Assembly (NCBI RefSeq): GCF_022179445.1
Contig: NZ_BPQU01000003.1
Location: 248,001-312,000, forward strand
DNA from: Methylobacterium mesophilicum
GTDB taxonomy: Bacteria; Pseudomonadota; Alphaproteobacteria; Rhizobiales; Beijerinckiaceae
Direction of reading: 5' to 3'
Length of the DNA stretch: 64,000 bases
Under the pieces are notes generated by a model. That model had not been told where the DNA came from. It was given only the letters and a program-made list of their open reading frames with translations, and did no database searches. Every line of letters begins with the position of its first letter. The stretch's first letter is position 1. Both the position numbers and the translations under genes were made by a program. Positions 1-8,393 of this stretch are shown here, in pieces.

Positions 1-1
1 G

Positions 2-190
2 ATCGCCGCCGAAGTCGTGGTGGTCGAGCCGACCGGGTCCGAGACCATGCTGGCGGTGCGGGCCCAGGGCCAGGACTTCACCTGCGTGCTGCGCGAGCGC
101 GTCGGCGAGGGCCCCGGCGAGACCGTCTACCTGCGGCCGAACCGCGTGCACTTCTTCGATGCCGAGTCCGGACGACGCCTGCCGACCTGA
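2..190 (+). CDS. ABC transporter ATP-binding protein, C-terminal fragment
   Basis: Only the last 62 codons lie in the window. The reading frame starts at base 2 and ends at a TGA at 188-190. The peptide (ending FFDAESGRRLPT) reads like the C-terminal TOBE/OB-type regulatory domain of MalK/UgpC-family import ATPases, with a typical RPNRVHFFD ending. It directly precedes a solute-binding protein and two permeases, so it is probably the ATPase of that importer. The nucleotide-binding domain lies upstream of the window and cannot be checked. Confidence 0.75.
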   Translation: MAAEVVVVEPTGSETMLAVRAQGQDFTCVLRERVGEGPGETVYLRPNRVHFFDAESGRRLPT

Positions 191-271
191 CCCGTTTTCG
201 GTTGCCGAGCCCGGCCGCCCGGACGAACCGCGTCCCGGGGCGCGCCGATCCATCCAGGGAGTGACGCCACG

Positions 272-1582
272 ATGACCAGACTCGACCGCCGTTCCCTCCT
301 GGCGGGTGCCGCCGCGACCGGCCTCGCCGCCGGCAGTGACCTGCTGGGCTTCGCCCGGGCCTGGGCGCAGACCGCCGAGTGGAAGCCCGAGCCCGGGGCC
401 AGCCTGTCGGTGCTGCGCTGGAAGCGCTTCATCCCCAGCGAGGACGAGGCGTTCCTGCGGATGGTCGACGCCTTCACCAAGGCGACCGGCGTCAAGGTGT
501 CGGTCACCAACGAATCCTTCGACGACATCCAGCCGAAGGCCTCCGTCGCCGCCAATACCGGGCAGGGCCCCGACATGGTCTGGGGCCTGTTCTCGTTCCC
601 GGCCCTGTTCCCGGACAAGTGCCTGCCGCTCGAGGACGTCGCCGAGTCGCTGGCCAAGAAATACGGCCCGTGGTTCCCGTCGGCGGAGGCCTACGGCAAG
701 GTCAAGGGCAAGTGGATCGCGATCCCGGTGGGCTTCAACGGCGGATACCCGAACTACCGCATCTCGGCCATGCAGAAGGCCGGGTTCAGCAAGTTCCCCG
801 AGGATACCGCCGGCTTCCTCGAACTGTGCCGGGCCCTCAAGAAGAACAACACCCCGGCCGGCTTCGCCCTCGGGCACGCCACCGGCGACGCCAACACCTG
901 GTGTCACTGGGCGCTCTGGTCCCATGGCGGCAACCTGGTCGACGCCAACGAGAAGATCGTGATCAACTCGCCGGAGACCGCCAAGGCGCTCGAATACGTG
1001 AAGTCGATGTACGAGACCTTCGTGCCGGGCACCGTGTCCTGGAACGATTCCTCCAACAACAAGGCGTTCCTGGCGGGCGACCTGTACCTCACCCATAACG
1101 GCATCTCGATCTACGCCGCCGCCAAGAAGGACAACCCGAAGCTCGCCGAGGACATGGACCACGCGGTCTGGCCGATCGGCCCCGCCGGCAAGCCCACCGA
1201 GTTCCAGCTCGCCTTCCCGATCCTGGCGTTCAAGTACTCGAAGGCGCCCAACGCCTGTAAGGCGTTCATCGCCTTCATGATGGAGGCGTCGAACTACGGT
1301 CCCTGGATCGAGGGGGCGCAGGGCTACCTGTGCGAGCCGCTGTCGAACTACCCCAAGAACCCGATCTGGACGAGCGACCCGAAGAACGCGGTCTTCGCCG
1401 AGGCGGGACGGCGGTCGCTGGCGGCCGGCGGTCAGGCGCCGGTGAGCGAGCGCATCGCCGCCGTGCTCGCCGACTTCGTGGTGGTCGACATGTTCGCCAG
1501 CCACTGCACCGGCCGGGAGGACGTGAAGACCGCGATCCGCAACGCCGAGCGGGCCGCCCAGCGCATCTTCCGCAACACCTGA
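272..1582 (+). CDS. ABC transporter substrate-binding protein, sugar/polyol type, Tat-exported
   Basis: This 436-residue protein begins with a Tat signal (DRRSLLAG at residues 5-12, a hydrophobic stretch, then AWAQTA near residue 30), so it is exported folded to the periplasm. The rest resembles family 1 extracellular solute-binding proteins (UgpB/MalE-like), with the typical N-terminal lobe wording SVLRWKRFIPSEDEAF and a GQGPDMVWG segment. It sits between an ATPase fragment and two permeases on the same strand, which completes an importer. The ligand cannot be read from sequence. The downstream dihydroxyacetone kinase suggests a polyol or triose, but that is inference. Confidence 0.88.
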   Translation: MTRLDRRSLLAGAAATGLAAGSDLLGFARAWAQTAEWKPEPGASLSVLRWKRFIPSEDEAFLRMVDAFTKATGVKVSVTNESFDDIQPKASVAANTGQGPDMVWGLFSFPALFPDKCLPLEDVAESLAKKYGPWFPSAEAYGKVKGKWIAIPVGFNGGYPNYRISAMQKAGFSKFPEDTAGFLELCRALKKNNTPAGFALGHATGDANTWCHWALWSHGGNLVDANEKIVINSPETAKALEYVKSMYETFVPGTVSWNDSSNNKAFLAGDLYLTHNGISIYAAAKKDNPKLAEDMDHAVWPIGPAGKPTEFQLAFPILAFKYSKAPNACKAFIAFMMEASNYGPWIEGAQGYLCEPLSNYPKNPIWTSDPKNAVFAEAGRRSLAAGGQAPVSERIAAVLADFVVVDMFASHCTGREDVKTAIRNAERAAQRIFRNT

Positions 1583-1635
1583 ACGGCTGCAGGCCGCGGG
1601 TGTCGTACCCGCGGCCCTGATCCCGAGGCGAACCC

Positions 1636-2592
1636 ATGGCGCACACGGCCCTGACACAGCCCGCTCCACTCGCGGTCCCGACCCGCTCGGCCTGGCACCG
1701 CCTGCGTGCCAGCCGCGGCTGGGCGGGCTTCTGGTTCATGCTGCCGACGGCGCTGATCCTCGGCCTGTTCCTGGCCTACCCGCTGCTCAAGGGGATCTGG
1801 CTGTCCTTCACCAACACGCGGATCGGCCGCGAGGGCACGTTCATCGGCCTGGAGAACTACGCCTGGCTCTGGGACGACGACGTGTTCTGGCTCTCGGTGT
1901 TCAACACCTGCCTGTACACGGCCGTGGCCTCGGTGGTGAAGTTCGGCGTCGGGCTCTACCTCGCGCTGTTGCTCAACAAGAACATGCCGTTCAAGTCGAT
2001 CGTCCGGTCGATCGTGCTGATCCCGTTCGTGGTGCCGACCGTGTTATCCGCCATCGCTTTCTGGTGGATCTTCGACAGCCAGTTCTCGATCATCTCGTGG
2101 TCGCTGCGCCATCTCGGCGTGATCGACGGCAACATCGATTTCCTGGGCGAGCCGAGCATGGCCCGCGCCTGCGTGATCTTCGCCAACATCTGGCGCGGCG
2201 TGCCGTTCATCGCGATCACGCTGCTGGCCGGGCTGCAGACGGTCTCGCCCTCGCTCTACGAGGCCGCGACGCTGGACGGCGCCTCCAACTGGCAGATCTT
2301 CTCGCGCATCACCCTGCCGCTGCTGACGCCGATCATTGCCGTGGTGATGACCTTCTCGGTGCTGTTCACCTTCACCGACTTCCAGCTGATCTGGGCGATG
2401 ACCCGGGGCGGCCCGGTCAACGCCACGCACCTGATGGCGACCCTGTCGTACCAGCGCGGCATCCTCTCCGGGACGCTGGGGGAGGGCGCGGCGATCGCCA
2501 CCGCGATGGTACCGTTCCTTCTCGCCGCGATCGGCATCTCGTGGTTCGGCCTTCAGCGCCGGGCCTGGCAAGCCGGGGGAACCGACCGATGA
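1636..2592 (+). CDS. ABC transporter permease, sugar type (MalF/UgpA-like)
   Basis: This 318-residue inner-membrane protein has about six hydrophobic segments. The binding-protein-dependent permease EAA loop (YEAATLDGASNWQIF) lies near residues 207-221 and docks on the ATPase. The N-terminal 40 residues are cytosolic, and the first membrane span begins around GFWFMLPTALILGLF. It lies 53 bases after the solute-binding gene, and its TGA overlaps the ATG of the next permease by four bases (ATGA), so the two permeases are translationally coupled. It is one half of a heterodimeric sugar-type channel. Confidence 0.92.
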   Translation: MAHTALTQPAPLAVPTRSAWHRLRASRGWAGFWFMLPTALILGLFLAYPLLKGIWLSFTNTRIGREGTFIGLENYAWLWDDDVFWLSVFNTCLYTAVASVVKFGVGLYLALLLNKNMPFKSIVRSIVLIPFVVPTVLSAIAFWWIFDSQFSIISWSLRHLGVIDGNIDFLGEPSMARACVIFANIWRGVPFIAITLLAGLQTVSPSLYEAATLDGASNWQIFSRITLPLLTPIIAVVMTFSVLFTFTDFQLIWAMTRGGPVNATHLMATLSYQRGILSGTLGEGAAIATAMVPFLLAAIGISWFGLQRRAWQAGGTDR

Positions 2593-3527
2593 GCGCACCC
2601 GCTCCGCCCGCCCATGCCGACCCGCGCCTCGCCTCCGTCGTGGCGGCCCGCCCCGCCGGGCTCACCGACGACAGCGAGGGGATGGCCTACCTGGAGCGGC
2701 TGCCGCGGCGGCTCGTGACCACCTACCTGCCGCTCCTGATCATCCTCGCGGTGCTGCTGTTCCCATTCTACTGGATGGCGCTCACGGCGATCAAACCGGA
2801 CGAGCAGCTGATCGACATGGAGCGGTTCAACCCGTTCTGGGTCGTGGACCCGACGCTCAAGCACATCAACAAGCTGCTGTTCGAGACGCAGTATCCGCGC
2901 TGGCTCTGGAACACGATGTACGTGTCGGTGGCGGCTACGATCCTGTCGCTGTTCGCCAGCGTGTTGGCCGCCTATGCCTGCGTGCGCATCCGCTTCAACG
3001 GCGCGGGCTGGGTCGGCGCCGCGATCTTCCTCGCCTACCTGGTGCCGCCCTCGATCCTGTTCATCCCGCTCGCCACGATCATCCAGGCCTACGGCCTGTT
3101 CGATTCGCCGATCGCCCTGATCCTGGCCTATCCGACCATCCTGATCCCGTTCTCGACCTGGCTCCTGATGGGCTACTTCAAGACCATTCCCTACGAGCTG
3201 GAGGAATGCGCGCTCATGGACGGCGCGAGCCGCTGGCAGATCCTCACCAAGATCATCCTGCCGCTCGCCTTCCCGGGCCTGATCTCGGCCGGCATCTTCT
3301 CGCTGACGCTCTGCTGGAACGAGTTCATCTACGCGCTGACGTTCCTGTCCTCGACCCAGAACAAGACCGTGCCGATCGCGGTGGTCAGCGAGTTCGTGGA
3401 CGGCGACGTCTACAAGTGGGGCTCGCTGATGGCCGGCGCCCTGCTCGGCTCCCTGCCGCTGGTGATCCTCTACTCGTTCTTCGTCGAGTATTACGTCTCC
3501 GCGCTCACCGGCGCCGTCAAGGAGTAG
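2589..3527 (+). CDS. ABC transporter permease, sugar type (MalG/UgpE-like)
   Basis: I chose the ATG at 2589, which overlaps the stop of the preceding permease as ATGA; this gives 312 residues. There are about six membrane spans, the first around TYLPLLIILAVLLFPFYWM. The EAA loop (ELEECALMDGASRWQIL) lies near residues 203-219. Periplasmic and membrane parts match MalG-type partners of MalF-like permeases. It completes a set of ATPase, binding protein and two permeases in one operon. A 119-base gap separates it from the dihydroxyacetone kinase gene, so that gene may or may not share the transcript. Confidence 0.92.
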   Translation: MSAPAPPAHADPRLASVVAARPAGLTDDSEGMAYLERLPRRLVTTYLPLLIILAVLLFPFYWMALTAIKPDEQLIDMERFNPFWVVDPTLKHINKLLFETQYPRWLWNTMYVSVAATILSLFASVLAAYACVRIRFNGAGWVGAAIFLAYLVPPSILFIPLATIIQAYGLFDSPIALILAYPTILIPFSTWLLMGYFKTIPYELEECALMDGASRWQILTKIILPLAFPGLISAGIFSLTLCWNEFIYALTFLSSTQNKTVPIAVVSEFVDGDVYKWGSLMAGALLGSLPLVILYSFFVEYYVSALTGAVKE

Positions 3528-3646
3528 CGGCTTCGCTCCGGAAAAACGTACCGGCGGCCATTGTGCCGGGGCCTGCGATTGCTCAGACAATCCGCGCCGG
3601 CGCCGCGGTGTGAGAGCTGCGGGCCGAGATCGCGGAAGGTCACGCC

Positions 3647-5266
3647 ATGGCCCACTTCATCGAGACCCGCGCCACCCTGGTCGGCGACGCCATAGCCGGG
3701 CTCCTCGCGGCCAGCGGCGGTCGCCTGGCGCGGCTGGACGGCGACCCCGACATCCGCGTGGTGCTGCGCGCCGACCTGGATGCGGACAAGGTCGCGGTGA
3801 TCTCGGGCGGCGGCTCCGGCCACGAGCCGGCCCATGCCGGGTTCGTCGGGCCGGGCATGCTGAGTGCCGCGGTCTGCGGCGACGTCTTCGCCTCGCCGAG
3901 CGTCGATGCGGTCCTGGCCGGGATCCTGGCGGTGACCGGGCCGGCCGGGTGCCTGCTGGTCATCAAGAACTACGCGGGAGACCGGCTGAATTTCGGCCTC
4001 GCGGCCGAGCGCGCCCGGGCCCTCGGCCGCAAGGTCGAGACCGTCATCGTGTCCGACGACATCGCGCTCCCGGCGGCCAAGCAGCCGCGCGGGGTGGCCG
4101 GCACCCTGTTCGTGCACAAGGTCGCGGGACACGCGGCGCGGGCGGGCGCGTCGCTGGAGGCCGTCGCGGCGCTCGCCCGCCGGGTGGCGGATTCGGTGCA
4201 ATCCCTGGGGATCGCGGTCTCGACCGCGACCATCCCGGGTTCGCCCCGGAGCGAGCGCCTGGCGGAGGGGCAGGCGGAACTCGGTCTCGGAATCCATGGC
4301 GAGCCGGGGGTCGAGCGCATCGCGCTGCCCGGCGCCGCCGAGCTGGCCCGGCTGATGACCGAGCGCTTCTCCGCGACCGGGCCGCTGGCGCTCCTGGTGA
4401 ACAACCTCGGCTCGGCCACCGCCCTGGAGATGCAGGTCCTGACCCAGGCGGTGCTGGCTACCGATCTCGGCCGGCGGGTGCGGCTGCTGCTCGGGCCGGC
4501 GCCGCTGATGACCGCGCTCGACATGCACGGGGCATCGTTGTCGATCCTGCCGCTGGACGACGCGATCGAGGCGGCGCTGCTGGCGCCGGTCCCCGTGCCG
4601 GCCTGGCCCGGTGCGGTGCGGGTCGCGCCGCCGGGCCTGCGCCCGCTTCCCGCAGGGCTCGCGGGCGAATCCTTCGCGCCGTCCCGCGATCCCGCGGTGG
4701 CCGCGCGGCTCGCCGCCGTCACGCGGGCGCTCATCGCCTCGGAGGGCGCGCTCAACGCCCTGGACGCGAAGGTCGGCGACGGGGACACCGGCACCACCTT
4801 CGCCGGCGCGGCGCGGGCGGTGCAGGCGGACATCGACCGCCTGCCGCAGGCCGATCCGGCGGCCCTGTGCCGCGCGCTGGCGGAACGGATCGGCCGTGCG
4901 GTCGGCGGTTCGAGCGGCGTGCTGGCCTCGATCTTCTTCGCCGCGACCGCGTCCGCCCTCACCGACGGCGCGTCCTGGCCTGATGCGCTGGAAGAGGGCG
5001 TGGCCCGGGTCCAGGGCTACGGTGGTGCCGGCCCGGGCGACCGCACCCTGCTCGATGCGCTGATCCCCGCGCTGGTAGCCCTGAAATCGGACGGCCTCGA
5101 CGCCGCCTCCGCTGCCGCCCGCGCGGGCGCCGCCGCCACGGCCCGGATGGACCGCGCCGCCACCGGCCGGTCGAGCTACCTCTCTGCGGCGGATCTCGCA
5201 GGCGTCGAAGATCCGGGAGCGGCCGGGGTTGCGTTGGCGTTCGAGGCGTTGGCGGCAGCTGGTTGA
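3647..5266 (+). CDS. Dihydroxyacetone kinase, fused DhaK-DhaL, ATP-type
   Basis: This 539-residue protein carries both kinase domains in one chain, as in ATP-dependent (Dak1/Citrobacter-type) enzymes rather than the PTS-dependent split form. The N-terminal DhaK domain has the glycine-rich VISGGGSGHEPAHAGF segment and a GIHGEPG motif whose histidine (about residue 217) forms the covalent hemiaminal with dihydroxyacetone. The C-terminal DhaL domain has KVGDGDTGTTF near residue 375, which supplies the Mg-ATP-binding aspartates, and a GGSSG turn. It should make dihydroxyacetone phosphate. Its position after a sugar-type importer suggests the imported substrate enters metabolism at the triose level. 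Confidence 0.92.
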   Translation: MAHFIETRATLVGDAIAGLLAASGGRLARLDGDPDIRVVLRADLDADKVAVISGGGSGHEPAHAGFVGPGMLSAAVCGDVFASPSVDAVLAGILAVTGPAGCLLVIKNYAGDRLNFGLAAERARALGRKVETVIVSDDIALPAAKQPRGVAGTLFVHKVAGHAARAGASLEAVAALARRVADSVQSLGIAVSTATIPGSPRSERLAEGQAELGLGIHGEPGVERIALPGAAELARLMTERFSATGPLALLVNNLGSATALEMQVLTQAVLATDLGRRVRLLLGPAPLMTALDMHGASLSILPLDDAIEAALLAPVPVPAWPGAVRVAPPGLRPLPAGLAGESFAPSRDPAVAARLAAVTRALIASEGALNALDAKVGDGDTGTTFAGAARAVQADIDRLPQADPAALCRALAERIGRAVGGSSGVLASIFFAATASALTDGASWPDALEEGVARVQGYGGAGPGDRTLLDALIPALVALKSDGLDAASAAARAGAAATARMDRAATGRSSYLSAADLAGVEDPGAAGVALAFEALAAAG

Positions 5267-5410
5267 ACGGCGCTGGTGGGCCCGCAAGTCTTTCGACCGC
5301 GATCCCTCAACCGTCGTTGAGGCCTTTCGACAGTTCCGGAAGCGTCAGGGCATTCGCGAACACCGCGCCTGCGCGAGCGTTGCAGCTTCTGAAGCTGGAG
5401 AGCGGCCACC

Positions 5411-6367
5411 GTGCGAACCTGCCTGATCCTCGACGATTACCAGGACGCGGCGCTCGGCCTCGCCGACTGGGCGCGCCTGGCCGATCGCGTCGCCGTTTCG
5501 ACCATCACCGATCACATCGCGGATCGGGGCGCCCTCGTGTCCAGGATCGACCAAGCCGAGATCCTGGTGATCATGCGCGAGCGCACGCCGTTTCCGGCGG
5601 ATCTGTTGGAGCGGTTGCCCCGGCTGAAGCTGCTGGTCACCAGCGGCATGCGCAACCTCGCGATCGACGTTGCGGCGGCGCGGTCCCGGGGCATCACGGT
5701 GTGCGGCACCGAATCGAGCCCAACGCCGCCGACCGAGCTGACCTGGGCGCTGATCCTGGGCCTCGCCCGCCACCTTGCGGTCGAGAACCGGAATCTTCGG
5801 GACGGCGGCCCGTGGCAGAGCACGATCGGGACCGATCTGGCCGAGGCGACGCTCGGTATCCTGGGGCTGGGCAAGATCGGTGCGCGCGTCGCCGAGATCG
5901 GCCGCGCCTTCGGCATGCGGGTGATCGCCTGGAGCCCGAACCTCGACGAGGCCCGGGCCGCCTCCGCCGGGGTCGAGCGTGCGCAGTCCAAGGACGCCCT
6001 GCTCGAGGCAAGCGACGTGGTCACCATCCATCTGGTGCTCGGGGAGCGCACCCGGGGCCTCCTGGGCGAGGCCGAGCTGCGCCGGATGCGACCGGGCGCG
6101 ATCCTGGTGAACACGTCGCGCGCGCCGATCGTCGATCAGGCGGCCCTGGTCCGGGCCCTGGAGGAGAGGTGGATCGGGGGAGCCGGGATCGACGTGTTCG
6201 AGACCGAGCCGCTGCCGGCCGACAGTCCGTTCCGGCACCTCCCGAATGTCCTGGCGCTGCCGCATGTCGGCTACGTCACGCGCAACAACTACCGGACGTT
6301 CTTCACCCAGGCGGTGGAGGATATCGAGGCGTGGCTCGCCGGCTCGCCGATCCGGCAACTGGGGTGA
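5411..6367 (+). CDS. D-2-hydroxyacid dehydrogenase family protein, NAD-dependent
   Basis: This 318-residue protein has the usual two-domain layout of D-2-hydroxyacid dehydrogenases. A Rossmann segment (TLGILGLGKIGARVAEIG) lies near residues 148-165. The catalytic arginine is in VNTSRAPIVD, the glutamate in DVFETEPLP and the histidine in ALPHVGYV near residue 285. Such enzymes interconvert 2-oxo acids and D-2-hydroxy acids with NAD(P)H; the exact substrate is not predictable here. The gene is preceded by a 144-base gap and ends two bases before the convergent permease gene on the other strand, so there is almost no room for a terminator. Confidence 0.88.
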   Translation: MRTCLILDDYQDAALGLADWARLADRVAVSTITDHIADRGALVSRIDQAEILVIMRERTPFPADLLERLPRLKLLVTSGMRNLAIDVAAARSRGITVCGTESSPTPPTELTWALILGLARHLAVENRNLRDGGPWQSTIGTDLAEATLGILGLGKIGARVAEIGRAFGMRVIAWSPNLDEARAASAGVERAQSKDALLEASDVVTIHLVLGERTRGLLGEAELRRMRPGAILVNTSRAPIVDQAALVRALEERWIGGAGIDVFETEPLPADSPFRHLPNVLALPHVGYVTRNNYRTFFTQAVEDIEAWLAGSPIRQLG

Positions 6368-6369
6368 GG

Positions 6370-7473
6370 CTAGTCGGCCCTGGGGTCGACCGCATCGGCC
6401 AGGCCGTCGCCGAGCAGCGTCAGGGCCACCAGTGTCGTGATCAGGAAGGCGGCTGGGCCGGCCAGCATGTGGGGTGCCGACTCGATCGCCCGGGCGCCCT
6501 CGGCGATCAGCACCCCCCAACTCGTCTGCGGCTCCTGAACGCCCAGCCCGAGGAACGAGAGAAAGCTCTCCAGCAGGATCACCTGCGGCACCAGCAGGGT
6601 CGCCGCCACGGCCACCGGCCCGAACGTGTTCGGCACGATGTGGCGGAAGATGATCCGCGGCGTGCCGAGACCGAGGGCGCGGGCGGCGCGGACGAAGTCG
6701 CGCTCGCGCAGCGACAGGGTCTGCGCCCGGACGATCCGGGCCATGTCGAGCCATTCCACCGCGCCGATGGCCCCCAGCATCAGCGTCAGGCTCGCCCGGA
6801 AGAACACCAGCAGGAGGATGACGAAGAACACGAACGGCAGGGCGTAGAGCACGTCCACCAGCCGCATCATCACGGCGTCGACGGCGCCGCCGACGAAGCC
6901 GGCCGTCGCGCCGTAGCCGACGCCGATCAGCAGCGCGACCAGGGTGGCGGTGAGGCCGATCAGGAGGGAGACCCGGCCGGCGACGAGGCAGCGGGTGAGC
7001 AGGTCGCGGCCATGCACGTCGGTGCCGAGGGGGAAGTACAGGCGCCGCACCGGCACGCGCACGACCAGACGCGTCCCGTCCTGCGAACCGTCGACGACGC
7101 GCGGCTCGCCGAACAGGTCGGAGCGCGGCAGGTAGACGAGGCTGCGCCGGTCGAATGCGCCCGCGGAACCCAGCGTCAGGGCGACGCCGTCGCCGTCGCG
7201 CTCCACGTCGTCGAGGCGCGCCCGCATCCGGAAGGCGAGGCGTTCGAGGGCCGGGCGCAGATGCTCGGAATCCGGCTGCGCCCTCAGGCCTGCCGGAAGC
7301 TGGCGCAGGTCCGGATAGGCCCGGACCGGATCGTGCCCGGTCAGAGCCGGCCCGAACAGGCAGGCCAGCGCGATCAGGGCGAGCACGGCCAGGGCGGCCA
7401 TCGCCACCCGTTCGCGGCCGAGCCGGAACAGCGTGCGCGCCGCCGGACCGGTGGTGATGCCGCCGCCGCTCAT
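6370..7473 (-). CDS. ABC transporter permease, OppC/DppC type
   Basis: I placed the start at the ATG whose bases overlap the stop of the upstream permease (ATGA at 7470-7473), giving 367 residues. It has an N-terminal membrane span, a large extracytoplasmic insertion (roughly residues 40-150), then further spans with the OppC-type EAA loop (RAARALGLGTPRIIFRHIV). It would pair with the OppB-like permease in a peptide/nickel-type importer. It is the last gene of the unit. No oppD or oppF ATPase gene follows, because the next gene is convergent. Confidence 0.92.
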   Translation of the reverse strand: MSGGGITTGPAARTLFRLGRERVAMAALAVLALIALACLFGPALTGHDPVRAYPDLRQLPAGLRAQPDSEHLRPALERLAFRMRARLDDVERDGDGVALTLGSAGAFDRRSLVYLPRSDLFGEPRVVDGSQDGTRLVVRVPVRRLYFPLGTDVHGRDLLTRCLVAGRVSLLIGLTATLVALLIGVGYGATAGFVGGAVDAVMMRLVDVLYALPFVFFVILLLVFFRASLTLMLGAIGAVEWLDMARIVRAQTLSLRERDFVRAARALGLGTPRIIFRHIVPNTFGPVAVAATLLVPQVILLESFLSFLGLGVQEPQTSWGVLIAEGARAIESAPHMLAGPAAFLITTLVALTLLGDGLADAVDPRAD

Positions 7474-8393
7474 GCGATCCGCCTCAGGCGCGGATCGAGC
7501 CACGCGCAGGCGAGGTCGGCGATCAGGTTCAGGGCGATCACCAGCACCGCGACCACCAGGACGGTGCCCATCACCAGCGTATAGTCGCGGTTGAGCGCCC
7601 CCTCCACGAAGTAGCGGCCGATGCCGGGCAGGCCGAAGATCGTCTCGACCACCACGGATCCGGTGAGCAGGGCGGCCGCCAGCGGGGCCAGGTAGGCGAC
7701 CACCGGCAACAGGGCGCCGCGCAGCGCGTGCCGGGTGACGTGAACGGGCGGCAGCCCGAGGCTTCGCATGGTCCGCACCGGCTGGGTTCGCAGGACCTCG
7801 CCGAGCGAGGCGCGGGTCAGGCGTGCCAGCGCGCCCACCTGCGGCAGCGCCAGGGTCACCACCGGAAGGATCAGGTGGCTCGGCGCGCCGCCCTCCCAGC
7901 CGCTCAGCGGCAGCCAGCGCAAGGTCAGCCCGAAGACGATCTGCAGGAGCGGCGCCACCACGAAGCTCGGCAGCGACAGGGACAGCGCCGCGCCGAGGCC
8001 GAGGACCCAGTCGAGCGCGCTGCCGCGCCGGAGCGCCGCCACGGTCCCGAGCCCGATCCCCAGGCAGGCCGCGAGCGCCAGGGCGAGGGCGCCGAGGGTC
8101 GCCGAGACCGGCAGCCCCCGGGCGATCAGGTCGCGCACACTTTGATCGCGGAACGAGAAGGACGGGCCGAGATCGCCCTGCGCCAGGGCCGCCAGGTAGC
8201 CGCCGAACTGCACGATCAGCGGCCGGTCCAGGCCGTAGACCCGGCGCAGATTGTCCATGGCGGCCGGCGCCAGCGGACGCTCCAGGTCGAACGGTCCCCC
8301 GGGCGCCAGCCGCATCAGGAAGAAGCTCACGGCCACCACCGCGAACAGCGTCGGCACCGACTGCGCGAGGCGGCGCAGGACGAAGCGGATCAC
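7470..8393 (-). CDS. ABC transporter permease, OppB/DppB type
   Basis: The chosen start is a GTG (complement of 8391-8393) overlapping the TGA of the oppA-like gene as GTGA. This gives 307 residues beginning VIRFVLRRLAQSVPTLF, the standard OppB N-terminus with its first membrane span. The LAPGGPFD segment, the EAA loop and the ending around VVETIFGLPGIGRYF are all typical of DppB/OppB. It is coupled by four-base overlaps to both neighbours, so OppA, OppB and OppC are made together. An ATPase partner must come from elsewhere in the genome. Confidence 0.92.
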   Translation of the reverse strand: MIRFVLRRLAQSVPTLFAVVAVSFFLMRLAPGGPFDLERPLAPAAMDNLRRVYGLDRPLIVQFGGYLAALAQGDLGPSFSFRDQSVRDLIARGLPVSATLGALALALAACLGIGLGTVAALRRGSALDWVLGLGAALSLSLPSFVVAPLLQIVFGLTLRWLPLSGWEGGAPSHLILPVVTLALPQVGALARLTRASLGEVLRTQPVRTMRSLGLPPVHVTRHALRGALLPVVAYLAPLAAALLTGSVVVETIFGLPGIGRYFVEGALNRDYTLVMGTVLVVAVLVIALNLIADLACAWLDPRLRRIA

